A stretch of 64,000 nt of DNA, from contig QCGV01000004.1 in assembly GCA_003278145.1 (NCBI GenBank), positions 1-64,000 on the forward strand, given 5' to 3'. Source of the stretch: OCS116 cluster bacterium AG-390-A19. GTDB lineage: Bacteria > Pseudomonadota > Alphaproteobacteria > MED-G09. Each line of letters starts with the position of its first letter. The first letter of the stretch is position 1. The position numbers were made by a program, and so were the translations under genes. Of this stretch, positions 41,926-51,593 are shown piece by piece. Below the pieces are notes generated by a model. That model saw nothing but the letters and a program-made list of their open reading frames with translations. It searched no databases and had not been told where the DNA came from.

Positions 41926-43512
41926 TTACATAATATTAAAATTAAGACTTTTAACATTTACTACTGAATCAAGTTTTTTTACTTCACTAATTACTTTTTC
42001 ATTTACAGGACTATCAATACCAATAAGGGCCATAGCATCTTTCAATGGCGCAGTTCTTCCTAAATTGAAACTTGCGATATTTATACCTTCATTTCCTAAA
42101 ATATTACCTAAACTTCCTATTAATCCGGGGACATCATTATTAGTAACATAAAGCATATTTGCCATTAACTCAGCTTCTAAATTTATTCCATTAATTTGGA
42201 CAATTCGTGGTTTACCATCTGAGAAAGTAGTTCCACCAATTGAAAAAGTTTCCTTCTTAGATAATAAATTAATACGAATATAACTTTCATAAGCACTATA
42301 TTCATCTTTTTTTGTCTCAGTAATTGCAATACCTTTGTCTCTAGCTATTGAAGGAGCGCTAACCATATTTATATCTGGGAATGACGCATTTAAAATACCA
42401 GCAACAGCAGCAGATGTTATTGGTGAACAATTATAATTTGAAACATCCCCAACATAATCTATTGAAATTTCATGATAATCAGAAGGCATTAATTGTCCTG
42501 CAAACAATCCTAGTTGTTCCGACACTTTTGTAAATGGTTTCAAAACTGGAGCTTCACTTGCGCTTATTGATGGCATATTAATAGCATTTGAAACAGCCCC
42601 AGTTGTTAAAAAATCTGACATCTGATCAGCAACCTGAAGGGCAACATTTTCTTGAGCCTCAAGTGTTGATGCTCCTAAATGAGGTGTACAAATAACTTCT
42701 TCCATACCAAAGAAAATACTATCAGTAGCAGGTTCTACTTCAAAAACGTCAATTGCTGCACCAGATACTTTTCCATTTTCAATATATTTTTTTAAAGCCT
42801 TCTCATCAACTAGCCCACCTCTTGCACAATTAACAATTCGAACACCATCCTTACATTTTTCAAGAGAATCTTTGTTGATTATGTTTGCAGTTTGATCAGT
42901 CATAGGAACATGTAAGGTGATAATGTCGCTTGATGAGAGAAGCTCATCGAATTCTACTTTTCTTACCTGAAGTTCTACGGCCTTTTCTTCTGTTAAAAAG
43001 GGATCATATGCCAAAACTTTCATTTTTAATCCAAGAGCTCTGTCAGCGACTATAGATCCAATATTCCCACACCCAATAAGACCTAGAGTTTTACCTGTAA
43101 TTTCGGTACCCATATATTTTGATTTTTCCCATTTACCGCTATGAGTAGACTCATTAGCTTGGGGGATATTTCTTACAAGTGACATTATTAATGAAATAGC
43201 ATGTTCAGCAGTTGTAATTGCATTTCCAAAAGGAGTATTCATAACTGCAACACCTTTTGATGTAGCATAAGGAATATCTACATTATCTACGCCAATACCT
43301 GCTCTTCCAACTACTTTAAGGTTACTTGCTGCATCAAGTACTTTTTGAGTTACTTTTGTTGAAGATCTTATAGCTAAACCATCATAATTAGCTATTATTT
43401 TAATTAGCTCATCTCTTTCAAGGCCTGTTATAACATCAACCTCAATACCACGTTCAGTAAAGATTTTTTCAGCTTTAGGACTTAATTTATCAGAAATTAA
43501 TACTTTAGGCAT
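41926..43512 (-). CDS. serA: D-3-phosphoglycerate dehydrogenase
   Basis: A 528-residue long-form PHGDH catalysing the first step of serine synthesis. ATG at 43512 is chosen because AAGGAG lies six bases before it; a TTG two codons upstream falls next to the ribosome site. The NAD motif is GLIGCGNIGS, the catalytic Arg is in NCARGGLVDE, Glu in DVFEVEP and His in CTPHLGAST. The C-terminal half contains the intervening ASB domain and an ACT domain from about residue 455 (VTNNDVPGLIGSLGNILGNEGINIASFNLGRTAP), implying serine feedback. Follows serC by 10 bases in a serC-serA operon. Confidence 0.97.
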   Translation of the reverse strand: MPKVLISDKLSPKAEKIFTERGIEVDVITGLERDELIKIIANYDGLAIRSSTKVTQKVLDAASNLKVVGRAGIGVDNVDIPYATSKGVAVMNTPFGNAITTAEHAISLIMSLVRNIPQANESTHSGKWEKSKYMGTEITGKTLGLIGCGNIGSIVADRALGLKMKVLAYDPFLTEEKAVELQVRKVEFDELLSSSDIITLHVPMTDQTANIINKDSLEKCKDGVRIVNCARGGLVDEKALKKYIENGKVSGAAIDVFEVEPATDSIFFGMEEVICTPHLGASTLEAQENVALQVADQMSDFLTTGAVSNAINMPSISASEAPVLKPFTKVSEQLGLFAGQLMPSDYHEISIDYVGDVSNYNCSPITSAAVAGILNASFPDINMVSAPSIARDKGIAITETKKDEYSAYESYIRINLLSKKETFSIGGTTFSDGKPRIVQINGINLEAELMANMLYVTNNDVPGLIGSLGNILGNEGINIASFNLGRTAPLKDAMALIGIDSPVNEKVISEVKKLDSVVNVKSLNFNIM

Positions 43513-43522
43513 TATCAACTCC

Positions 43523-44692
43523 TTAATTACTATCGATATTAGTTAATGCTTGCTTATAAGCCCAATCTATCCATGGTAAAAGTTTCTCAACATCAGAACT
43601 TTCAACGGTAGCACCTGTCCATATTCTCAGACCAGGTGGAGCACTTCGGTGATTAACAATATCAAATGCTACTTCTTCTTTTTCAAGAAAAAGACCTATC
43701 TCTTTAGCAAATTTTCTTTGCCATTCTTCACCTTTATTTACTATTTCTTCTTTTTTAAACTTTAGACAAACAGAAGTATTTGATCGATACTCAATATTAT
43801 CGCATAAAAAATCAAAAAAATCTGACTGCGCAATCCAATTTTCTATATTTGAAAGGCTCTCGTTAGCTCTAGTAATACAAGTACTTAAGCCACCAATTTC
43901 TTCAACCCAACCCAAAACATCTAAATAATCCTCCACACAAAGCATTGAGGGGGTATTTAAAGTTTCACCTCTAAAAACACCTTCTATAATTTTATTTTCT
44001 TTTGTTAATCTAAAAATTTTAGGAATAGGCCATGCAGGAGAAAAACTTTCTAAATGATTTAGAGCTTTTGGACTTAATACAATAATTCCGTGAGCTGCTT
44101 CCCCACCAAGAACTTTTTGCCAACTATATGTGACAACATCTAGCTTAGCCCATTCAACTTCTTGTGCAAAAACTGCAGATGTTGCATCACAAAGAACTAA
44201 TCCTTCTCGTTCATCAGGTATCCAATCTGCATCAGGAACTTTAACCCCAGCGGTAGTTCCGTTCCAGGTAAATATAACATCATTATCAAAATTAACTTTT
44301 GAAAGATCAGGTAAATGACCAAAATCAGCAGTATGAGGTTTTGAGTTTGGAATTTTTAGTTGCTCTATAATATCTTTTTTCCAATCATTACCAAAAACTT
44401 CCCATGCCAAAATTTCAACTGGTTTTGATCCTAATAAATTCCACATCGCCATTTCAATAGCACCAGTATCAGATCCAGCAACAATTCCAACCTTATACCC
44501 CTCAGGGATTCCCAAGATATCTATTGTTTTATCAATAGCATCCTTTAACTTGATCTTACCTTCTTTACTTCTGTGACTTCTGCCTAAGAGAGCGTTATCA
44601 AGAGAATTAACACTCCATCCTGGTCTTTTTGTACAAGGACCTGACGAAAAATTTATACACGCAGGCTTGCTTATTGGTTTTTCATTTATCAT
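43523..44692 (-). CDS. serC: Phosphoserine aminotransferase
   Basis: A 389-residue PLP aminotransferase of the alphaproteobacterial SerC type. The N-terminus NFSSGPCTKRPGWS and LLGRSHRSKEGKIKLKDAIDKT are characteristic; the PLP lysine is in VTYSWQKVLGGEAAHG, and FRGETLNTPSMLCVEDYLD contributes phosphate contacts. It converts phosphohydroxypyruvate to phosphoserine, and also acts in B6 synthesis in many bacteria. First gene of the serC-serA unit. It is preceded by a structured GC-rich leader in an otherwise AT-rich region. Confidence 0.96.
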   Translation of the reverse strand: MINEKPISKPACINFSSGPCTKRPGWSVNSLDNALLGRSHRSKEGKIKLKDAIDKTIDILGIPEGYKVGIVAGSDTGAIEMAMWNLLGSKPVEILAWEVFGNDWKKDIIEQLKIPNSKPHTADFGHLPDLSKVNFDNDVIFTWNGTTAGVKVPDADWIPDEREGLVLCDATSAVFAQEVEWAKLDVVTYSWQKVLGGEAAHGIIVLSPKALNHLESFSPAWPIPKIFRLTKENKIIEGVFRGETLNTPSMLCVEDYLDVLGWVEEIGGLSTCITRANESLSNIENWIAQSDFFDFLCDNIEYRSNTSVCLKFKKEEIVNKGEEWQRKFAKEIGLFLEKEEVAFDIVNHRSAPPGLRIWTGATVESSDVEKLLPWIDWAYKQALTNIDSN

Positions 44693-44697
44693 TTTAC

Positions 44698-44755
44698 TCT
44701 ATCCTTCCAGATAGTTGCCCCCCGTTGGGGAGGGGTAACCCACTTATGGGAATAT
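44698..44755 (-). promoter_or_regulatory. serC RNA: Structured 5' leader of serC (serC-motif-like RNA)
   Basis: On the minus strand three hairpins precede the serC ATG: CCCA-TAAG-TGGG, CCCC-AACG-GGGG and CTATC-TGGAAG-GATAG. The last one holds the GGAAGGA ribosome site within its loop and stem, six to eight bases from the start codon. A conserved cis-regulatory serC RNA motif upstream of serC in alphaproteobacteria has been described, and this matches in position and in having two or more small stems. The exact consensus was not checked. Confidence 0.65.
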
Positions 44756-44800
44756 AATCTATGAAAGTTTTAGTCAAATAAAATTTACAGTTAAGAGGAT

Positions 44801-46156
44801 TTAATTTTTTTTCTGAAGAGACTTTTCAATACTAGAAACAATTTTTTCGCAAATATTATTTATCATTGCCTCTTCTTTTGACTCAACCATTACTCTAATG
44901 ATTGGTTCTGTTCCACTCTCTCTAACGATTATTCTACCTTTATTATCTAATAATAATTCCTGCTCGTTAATAATTTTTTTTACAGCTGGATCATTAAGAG
45001 AATTTTTTCCACTAATTGGTATAGATATATTTTTTTGAGGATAAAGTTTAAATAAATTTACAAGTTCACTAATAGGTCTATCTTCAGAACTCATCATAGA
45101 TAAAATCTGAAGAGAGGCAATAAGTCCATCTCCTGTTGTACCGAAATTACTCATCACTATATGACCTGAAGGTTCACCACCTAATTTTAAATTATTTTCT
45201 CTCATACTTTTGACTAAATGTCTGTCTCCAACATTTGTACGAATAAGATCAATACCTATGCTTGATAAATAATTCTCTAAAGCAAAGTTAGCCATTATTG
45301 TTGAAGCTACAGATTTATTCTCCAGTAAACCTCTGTCATTCCAATTTTTTACAATTGCGGCAAATAAAAGATTGCCATCAACCTCCTCTCCTTTTTCATC
45401 AACAATAATCATTCTATCAGCATCGCCATCTAGAGCGATTCCAATATCAGCACTTTCTTCAACAACTATTCTTTTTAATAAATCAGTATTTGTAGAGCCG
45501 CAGTTTAAATTAATATTTTTGCCATTTGGTTGATTGCCTATTACTGTAACTTGAGCCCCTAATTCCCAAAATGTCTCTGGTGCAACTTTATAAGATGCTC
45601 CATTAGCGCAATCTAAAACAATTTTTATATTTTCAAGAGTTTTATCTTTTGGGAAGGATCTTTTAGCATACTCAATGTATCGAGATTGTGCATCATCTAT
45701 TCTTTTAGCTCTACCAATATATTCTGATCTAGGAAACTCCAAAAGATCTTTTGAGAGCATTAACTGTTCAATTTCTAGTTCTTTTTCATCAGAAAGTTTG
45801 TATCCATCTGGCCCAAATAATTTAAACCCATTATCTTCATATGTATTATGTGAGGCTGTTATCATAACACCAACATCAGCTCTTAATGCTTGAGTTAAAA
45901 AGGCAACTGCTGGTGTTGGGATAGGACCAAATAAGAAAACATCCATTCCTACAGAAGTAAAACCTGATGTTAAAGCGGTTTCAAGCATGTAACCAGATAC
46001 TCTTGTATCTTTTCCTATAACAACACGGTGAATATGAGGACCTCTTGTAAATACTTTTCCAGCAGCTATTCCTAATTTTAGGGCTGTATCAGCTGTTAAA
46101 TATGACTCATTTACAGTCCCGCGAATACCATCGGTCCCAAAGAATTTTTTATTCAA
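44801..46156 (-). CDS. glmM: Phosphoglucosamine mutase
   Basis: A 451-residue enzyme interconverting glucosamine-6-P and glucosamine-1-P for peptidoglycan and lipid A. The start is TTG at 46156, with GGGGG at 46162-46166 five bases upstream, giving NKKFFGTDGIRGTVN. The phosphoserine loop is ITASHNTYEDNGFK with Ser102; the metal loop is ALDGDADRM; the sugar loop GGEPSGHIV and the C-terminal phosphate loop RESGTEPIIRVMVE are intact. Downstream of ftsH in the conserved tilS-ftsH-glmM order. Confidence 0.97.
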   Translation of the reverse strand: MNKKFFGTDGIRGTVNESYLTADTALKLGIAAGKVFTRGPHIHRVVIGKDTRVSGYMLETALTSGFTSVGMDVFLFGPIPTPAVAFLTQALRADVGVMITASHNTYEDNGFKLFGPDGYKLSDEKELEIEQLMLSKDLLEFPRSEYIGRAKRIDDAQSRYIEYAKRSFPKDKTLENIKIVLDCANGASYKVAPETFWELGAQVTVIGNQPNGKNINLNCGSTNTDLLKRIVVEESADIGIALDGDADRMIIVDEKGEEVDGNLLFAAIVKNWNDRGLLENKSVASTIMANFALENYLSSIGIDLIRTNVGDRHLVKSMRENNLKLGGEPSGHIVMSNFGTTGDGLIASLQILSMMSSEDRPISELVNLFKLYPQKNISIPISGKNSLNDPAVKKIINEQELLLDNKGRIIVRESGTEPIIRVMVESKEEAMINNICEKIVSSIEKSLQKKN

Positions 46157-46176
46157 TCAATCCCCCAAAGATTTTT

Positions 46177-48096
46177 TTAAGTACCTTGAAGACCTGGTTC
46201 TGTTTTTTGAGCTTTTCCACCAGTTTTGGGAACAGAACCTGATAATGTTTTTCCGCCTGTATCATCATCAGATGGATCTTCTCTTGTAGGATCTATACCT
46301 TTTAAAAGATTAATAATTTCATCACCTGTTAGTGTTTCATAATCAAGTAGTCCTTTTGCGATAATATCTAAATCTTTTCTTTTATCTTTGATTATTTTTT
46401 CTGCATTTTTGTATGACTTATCAACTATAACTTTAACTTCCGCATCAACTTGCTTTTGAGTTTCTTCAGACATACTCTGGGTTCTTGCAACAGATCTTCC
46501 AAGGAAAACTTCTTCTTCATTATCACCATAAGATAAAAAACCTAATTTTTCAGACATTCCATATTGCATAACCATAGCTCTTGCTAAATCAGTTGCTTGT
46601 TTAATATCTGAGGATGCACCTGAGGTAACTTTATCATAACCAAATACTTCTTCTTCAGCAATTCTACCCCCCATAGCGACAGCAAGATTTGCAAACATTT
46701 TTTCTCTGGTAATAGAAATTTGATCTCTCTCAGGCAAGCGCATAACCATTCCTAAAGCACGACCTCTAGGTATAATTGTTGCCTTATGAATAGGATCAGA
46801 TGAAGAATAATTTAAAGAAACCAATGCATGACCAGCTTCGTGATATGCTGTTAAAGTTCTCTCTTCCTCTGTCATAACCATAGATCTTCGTTCTGGACCC
46901 ATCATAACTTTATCTTTTGAGTCTTCAAATTCTGCATTAGAAACTAACTTTAAACCTCTTCTTGCAGCAAGAAGTGCAGCTTCATTTACAATATTTGCAA
47001 GATCTGCCCCAGAAAACCCTGGCGTTCCTCTTGCTATAGCCCTTACATCAACATCAGATGATATAGGAACCTTTCTAATATGAACCTTTAAAATTTTCTC
47101 TCTGCCTATGATATCTGGGTTTGGGACTACAACTTGTCTGTCAAACCTTCCAGGTCTTAACAAAGCAGGATCAAGAACATCAGGTCTATTGGTAGCAGCA
47201 ATTAAAATAATACCTTCATTTGTTTCAAATCCGTCCATTTCAACCAAAAGCTGATTGAGAGTTTGCTCTCTTTCATCGTTTCCGCCACCTAGGCCAGCAC
47301 CACGAGATCTTCCAACAGCATCAATTTCATCAATAAAAATTATACAAGGAGCATTCTTTTTTGCCTGCTCGAACATATCCCTTACACGACTAGCTCCAAC
47401 ACCAACAAACATTTCAACAAAATCGGAACCTGAGATAGTAAAAAATGGAACATTTGCTTCACCAGCAATGGCTCTTGCAAGTAATGTCTTACCTGTACCA
47501 GGAGGTCCAACCAATAGAGCACCTTTAGGGATACGACCACCTAATCTTTGAAATTTTGATGGATCTTTCAGAAATTCAACGATTTCCTGAAGGTCGTCTT
47601 TAGCCTCATCAACACCAGCAACATCCTCAAAAGTAACCTTACCGCTTTTCTCATTAAGTAATTTAGCCTTCGATTTACCAAAGCCCATAGCTTTCCCGCC
47701 ACCGCCTTGCATTTGTCGCATGAAAAAGATCCAAACAGCAATTAGTAAAAGCATTGGGAACCATGAAATTAATATATTAAGAAAAATTGAGCCACCTTCT
47801 TTTTCGGGCTTGGCTGATATCGAAACACCCCTATTATATAATCTATCTATTAAATTTGGATCTGAGGGAGCAAATGTTTTAAAAGACCTTCCATCTGAAT
47901 AATGTCCAGAAATATTATCACCAGAAATTTCTACATCCACAACATTTCCTGCATCAACCTCGGCTAATAGTTGAGAGAAAGTTATCTCTGACTGATTTTT
48001 TGATACAATCGGATTATCGATTAGATTATACAAACCTAATAAAGAAAACGCCAATATGATCCAAACAATAAAATTTCTTAAATTTCCGTTATTCAC
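46177..48096 (-). CDS. ftsH: ATP-dependent zinc metalloprotease FtsH
   Basis: A 639-residue membrane AAA protease that degrades membrane proteins and regulators including sigma-32. It starts with GTG at 48096 behind AAGAAGG. Transmembrane segments are at about 9-25 and 103-126 with a periplasmic domain between. Walker A GPPGTGKT is at 197-204, Walker B IIFIDEID at 252-259, SRH near 302-320 and the zinc site HEAGH at 419-423. The C-terminal tail is Gly/Lys-rich ([22 protein letters not shown]). Part of the tilS-ftsH-glmM group. Confidence 0.98.
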   Translation of the reverse strand: MNNGNLRNFIVWIILAFSLLGLYNLIDNPIVSKNQSEITFSQLLAEVDAGNVVDVEISGDNISGHYSDGRSFKTFAPSDPNLIDRLYNRGVSISAKPEKEGGSIFLNILISWFPMLLLIAVWIFFMRQMQGGGGKAMGFGKSKAKLLNEKSGKVTFEDVAGVDEAKDDLQEIVEFLKDPSKFQRLGGRIPKGALLVGPPGTGKTLLARAIAGEANVPFFTISGSDFVEMFVGVGASRVRDMFEQAKKNAPCIIFIDEIDAVGRSRGAGLGGGNDEREQTLNQLLVEMDGFETNEGIILIAATNRPDVLDPALLRPGRFDRQVVVPNPDIIGREKILKVHIRKVPISSDVDVRAIARGTPGFSGADLANIVNEAALLAARRGLKLVSNAEFEDSKDKVMMGPERRSMVMTEEERTLTAYHEAGHALVSLNYSSSDPIHKATIIPRGRALGMVMRLPERDQISITREKMFANLAVAMGGRIAEEEVFGYDKVTSGASSDIKQATDLARAMVMQYGMSEKLGFLSYGDNEEEVFLGRSVARTQSMSEETQKQVDAEVKVIVDKSYKNAEKIIKDKRKDLDIIAKGLLDYETLTGDEIINLLKGIDPTREDPSDDDTGGKTLSGSVPKTGGKAQKTEPGLQGT

Positions 48097-48175
48097 TTTT
48101 TACCTTCTTTCAAAACAATTAATAAATTATATACATATATATAAATAGTTACTAAATAATGAATTACTAGTGCAT

Positions 48176-49462
48176 TTATATAATATTATTTGATTTTATA
48201 TAAATTTTTATATCTTTTTGCTTACAATAACCTAAAGATGGCACTGAAATAAGTCTTTTTTTTGACCAAATTCCAGGAGCAGTTTTCCATGCTGACAAAG
48301 GAACATTTTGAAAACCTTGTCTTTTTAATATTTTCTTTTCTTTTAATACTTTTGTACCAGCATTTCCAAGAGCTCTTATTTGAAAATTATTAGATTTATT
48401 GGCTTTAATAAAAAATCTATCATCCCAGCAATTATATCTTGTTGTTAAGGGCATAGTAACAGCTGATTTGTAACAATCATCTGGCTCTCTATAGAAAATA
48501 AATTCACCTTTCCTTTTTCTAACAACAACACCATTTAAAGTTCTAGCTAACGCATTATTTTCCTTTAGAAGCCAAATTAAAATATTTTCAAGTTTATTTC
48601 TTCTAGGTGGATAAATTGAACCAGAAATGTTCATAATAATTTTTTCTAAAACTCTAAGTAAAATTTCTCTATCTTTTATTTCCTGAAATAGATTTTTATC
48701 TAAAAAATATGCTATACCCTCAGTATTAGACAAATATTTTTCTAATAATTTCTTTGTTTGACTATTCAATGCATTTTTTGCAGATTGCATCCTTTTTATT
48801 ACTAGACCAATTTGTTTCGAATTAATTCCCTCTTTGGATAAAATTGGTAAAATCTCTCTAATTCTTGATCTTTTATAATTTAAGTTTGAATTACTTGGAT
48901 CTGAAACCCATTTAAGATTTGAATGATCTAGTATATCTAAAAATCTATTCTTAGGTATTTCTAGAAAAGGTCTAACTAATTGAAGTGAGGAAATTTCTGT
49001 TAAAAAATTCATTGCAGCCAATCCATCTACACCCGAACCTTTCCCCAATCGCATTAAAAAAGTTTCTACTTGATCATCAAGATGATGAGCAAGAAAAAGT
49101 CTCTCAATTCCTTCTTTTTTACACCAAGTGGTCATCAACCTATATCTTGTTTTTCTTGCAATTTCTTGAATACGAGTCTTTGGTTTCGTGCCTTCCCATC
49201 TAAGAATTTTAGAGTTGAAGCCCAATAATTTTGCGTTTTTACTAACTAATCTTGCCTCATCTTTTGACTCTTTTCTAAGCCCATGATCAACTACTAGAAC
49301 TGTTACTTTGTTTTTTTCTATTTTTTTTGAAAAAGCTGCAATCTGCATCATTGCAGTTGAGTCAGGGCCTCCTGATACAGCAAGAGCAATAGGTTTATCA
49401 CTAATAAATTTGTTAAAAAGTTCTACCTCGGGTAAATCTTTTATTAATTTGTTATTTTTCAT
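48176..49462 (-). CDS. tilS: tRNA(Ile)-lysidine synthase
   Basis: A 428-residue enzyme that makes lysidine at C34 of tRNA-Ile(CAU). The PP-loop LAVSGGPDSTAMM is at 27-39, followed by VVDHGLRKES, the conserved RYRLMTTWCKKEGIERLFLAHHLDDQVETFLMRLGKGSGVDGLAAM segment, and VRPFLEIPKNRFLDIL. The C-terminal domains are less conserved, ending in APGIWSKKRLISVPSLGYCKQ. A lysine-rich composition reflects the base bias. It lies 79 bases upstream of ftsH. Its upstream neighbour is a nuclease-like gene rather than the usual tol-pal cluster. Confidence 0.93.
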   Translation of the reverse strand: MKNNKLIKDLPEVELFNKFISDKPIALAVSGGPDSTAMMQIAAFSKKIEKNKVTVLVVDHGLRKESKDEARLVSKNAKLLGFNSKILRWEGTKPKTRIQEIARKTRYRLMTTWCKKEGIERLFLAHHLDDQVETFLMRLGKGSGVDGLAAMNFLTEISSLQLVRPFLEIPKNRFLDILDHSNLKWVSDPSNSNLNYKRSRIREILPILSKEGINSKQIGLVIKRMQSAKNALNSQTKKLLEKYLSNTEGIAYFLDKNLFQEIKDREILLRVLEKIIMNISGSIYPPRRNKLENILIWLLKENNALARTLNGVVVRKRKGEFIFYREPDDCYKSAVTMPLTTRYNCWDDRFFIKANKSNNFQIRALGNAGTKVLKEKKILKRQGFQNVPLSAWKTAPGIWSKKRLISVPSLGYCKQKDIKIYIKSNNII

Positions 49463-49487
49463 AAAATTTTTAAAAGTTGTTTATTAT

Positions 49488-49994
49488 TTAAAGGCTAATT
49501 CCCTTAGATCTATCTCTTATTTTATCAATATTATAATCATTCCAAAAATTTTCATGAGATGTAAAATTCCATCCCTTTGAATATGAAACAAAATTTTTAA
49601 CTTTAAATTTTTCACGTCTCTGATAAGCAACATATTCGCCAATATTATTAAATTTCATAAAAATAATATTTAAGTCATTCTCATTGGCTGTAGCTAAAGT
49701 TTCTTCAATCCAACCATCCAAAACTTTAGACTCATTAAATAATAAATGAAATTTAAAATCTTTATAAAATTTACATTCACAATTGAAATAAACCCAATCA
49801 TCAGGCGGTATTATATCCCCTTTAAATGCCATAATTTGACCTTGCGACATTGTGTGTCTTCTATCATAATTTTGCCCGCCCAAAAAGGCACCTGAAGTAG
49901 GTACCCTTATAAATTTTTCACCATAAATTTCTGTTAAAAATTTTGCTTTTGCATTTTCAAATGACTTTCCCTTTACTTTTTGTGGTGAGGGCAT
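49488..49994 (-). CDS. Putative PD-(D/E)xK-fold nuclease (phage/Holliday-resolvase-like) in ruvC position
   Basis: A 168-residue protein without signal peptide. The pattern fits a PD-(D/E)xK nuclease: KGKSFENAKAKFL with Glu13 in the first helix, RVPTSGAFLGG at 30-40, GDII with Asp60, and NCECKFYK with Glu73 and Lys75 as the ExK half-motif. The C-terminal half (LDGWIEETLATANENDLNIIFMKFN) is helix-strand as in resolvases. Such single-domain enzymes occur in phages and as Holliday-junction or VRR-type nucleases. It lies 14 bases after yebC, where ruvC usually follows, and before tilS. Function in branch cleavage is inference. Confidence 0.6.
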   Translation of the reverse strand: MPSPQKVKGKSFENAKAKFLTEIYGEKFIRVPTSGAFLGGQNYDRRHTMSQGQIMAFKGDIIPPDDWVYFNCECKFYKDFKFHLLFNESKVLDGWIEETLATANENDLNIIFMKFNNIGEYVAYQRREKFKVKNFVSYSKGWNFTSHENFWNDYNIDKIRDRSKGISL

Positions 49995-50008
49995 TTTAAG
50001 AGAGCTTC

Positions 50009-50752
50009 CTATTGTAATTCATTGAGAACCTCATCAGGCAAATCAAAATTAGCAAAAACCTCTTGAACGTCATCATGGTCCTCTAAAACTTCAATCATTT
50101 CTATTATTTTAATAGCTTTTTCTTTATTTAAAGGTATCTGGTTTGAAGGTTTCCAGGTTAACTGTGATGTAATATCACAACTAAGTTTTTTTTCGATATT
50201 TTCAGTAACTTGATGCAGATCATCTGTAGAGCATGAAATCTCATACTCATCTTCTATTAAATCACAGTCAAGCGCTCCTGCATCAGTCGCTATTTCAAAA
50301 ATATCATCAAAATTACCAGCTGATTTTGGGAATTTTACAATGCCTAGATGATTAAACATAAAGCTAACAGAGCCAGTCTCGCCAAGGTTACCGCCATGTT
50401 TTGAAAAAAGTGATCTAATATCACCTGCAGTTCTATTTCTATTATCTGTTAAAGTTTCAACAATTAATCCAACCCCTTCGATACCAAAACCCTCATATCT
50501 AACGGACTCATAATTTTCACCATTTTCGTCATAACTTTTCTTTATAGCCCTTTCTATATTATCCTTTGGCATATTTTGAGCCTTACCAAGCGCTATAGCT
50601 GAACGTAATCTGGGGTTAGCATTTGGATCGGGGAGGCCAAGTTTAGCAGCAACAGTAATTTCTTTAGAAATTTTTGCAAAAATTTTAGCTCTCTTTTTAT
50701 CTTGAGCGCCTTTTCTAAATTGTATATTTTTAAACTTGGAATGCCCTGCCAT
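50009..50752 (-). CDS. yebC: YebC/PmpR-family regulatory or translation factor
   Basis: A 247-residue YebC protein. The N-terminus AGHSKFKNIQFRKGAQDKKRAKIFAKISKEITVAAKLG is diagnostic, followed by NPRLRSAIALGKAQNMPKDNIERAIKK, YEGFGIEGVGLIVETLTDNRNRT and HGGNLGETGSVSFMFN. Members act as DNA-binding regulators or, by recent work on the family, help ribosomes through proline-rich stretches. It is usually upstream of ruvCAB; here it is followed by the putative nuclease. Confidence 0.96.
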   Translation of the reverse strand: MAGHSKFKNIQFRKGAQDKKRAKIFAKISKEITVAAKLGLPDPNANPRLRSAIALGKAQNMPKDNIERAIKKSYDENGENYESVRYEGFGIEGVGLIVETLTDNRNRTAGDIRSLFSKHGGNLGETGSVSFMFNHLGIVKFPKSAGNFDDIFEIATDAGALDCDLIEDEYEISCSTDDLHQVTENIEKKLSCDITSQLTWKPSNQIPLNKEKAIKIIEMIEVLEDHDDVQEVFANFDLPDEVLNELQ

Positions 50753-50786
50753 TTTCTAAACTCTTTTTAATTCTATCTTTAATTAA

Positions 50787-51593
50787 TTATTGTTTCTTAG
50801 TTTGAGACAGAATACCTCCAATTCTAAACGGTTCAATTGATTCACTCAACCCATCAGTTGAAGTTTCGATAATAACTCCACATAGGGTTGGTTCACCTTG
50901 AGCAGGATTAAATCTACCACCAGGTGTTTTTTCAACAAACCTTCTAATAGGTTCAGTTTTTTCCATCCCTATGACAGAGTCATAATCTCCACACATTCCT
51001 GCATCAGTTTGATATGCAGTTCCATATGGTAAAATCTGGTAATCAGCAGTAGGTATGTGTGTATGAGTACCTACAACCAAGCTAACCTTCCCATCACAAA
51101 AATGACCCATAGCAGTTTTTTCTGAGGTGGTTTCTGCATGAATATCAATAACTATAGCTTCACAATTTTCACCTAAATGATTTTCTGATAATACTTTCTC
51201 AATAGCTGAGAACGGATCATCTAATGAGTCCATAAAAAGCCTACCCATTACGTTTACAACAAGAATACGCCCAAATTGATTTGGAAAAATACTCAACCCT
51301 TTGCCAGGCGTTTCGCTTGGAAAATTAATTGGCCTAAGAAGCCTATCCTCATTATCAATATACTTTAAGAGCTCTCTCTGATCCCAAACATGATTTCCAG
51401 TTGTAATACAATCAACTCCAGAGGCAAAAAGTTTTTCACAAATATCTTCAGTTATCCCAAATCCACCAGCAGCATTCTCACCATTTACTATAACAAAATC
51501 GAGTGAATAGTCTCTTCTGATATCTGGCATTTTTTTTATTACACAGTCTCTAGCAGATCTACCGACAATGTCGCCTAAAAACAATATTCTCAA
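50787..51593 (-). CDS. YmdB-like metallophosphoesterase (TIGR00282)
   Basis: A 268-residue phosphoesterase starting at TTG 51593, with AAGGAAG upstream and a start overlapping the fau stop. Metal motifs: FLGDIVGRSARD at 5-16, VNGENAAGGFGI near 36-47, TTGNHVWDQRELL near 64-76, DIHAETTSEKTAMGHF and VVGTHTHIPTAD. Homologues hydrolyse 2',3'-cyclic nucleotides and affect RNA turnover and biofilm in Bacillus (YmdB). In alphaproteobacteria it is typically found next to fau and yebC, as here. Cytosolic. Confidence 0.92.
   Translation of the reverse strand: MRILFLGDIVGRSARDCVIKKMPDIRRDYSLDFVIVNGENAAGGFGITEDICEKLFASGVDCITTGNHVWDQRELLKYIDNEDRLLRPINFPSETPGKGLSIFPNQFGRILVVNVMGRLFMDSLDDPFSAIEKVLSENHLGENCEAIVIDIHAETTSEKTAMGHFCDGKVSLVVGTHTHIPTADYQILPYGTAYQTDAGMCGDYDSVIGMEKTEPIRRFVEKTPGGRFNPAQGEPTLCGVIIETSTDGLSESIEPFRIGGILSQTKKQ

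Noticed and set aside
41926-43512. Redundancy of serA with the 2-hydroxyacid dehydrogenase at 1540
   Set aside because: The 1540 protein lacks the ASB and ACT domains and has a different catalytic-loop region, so it is not a second SerA.
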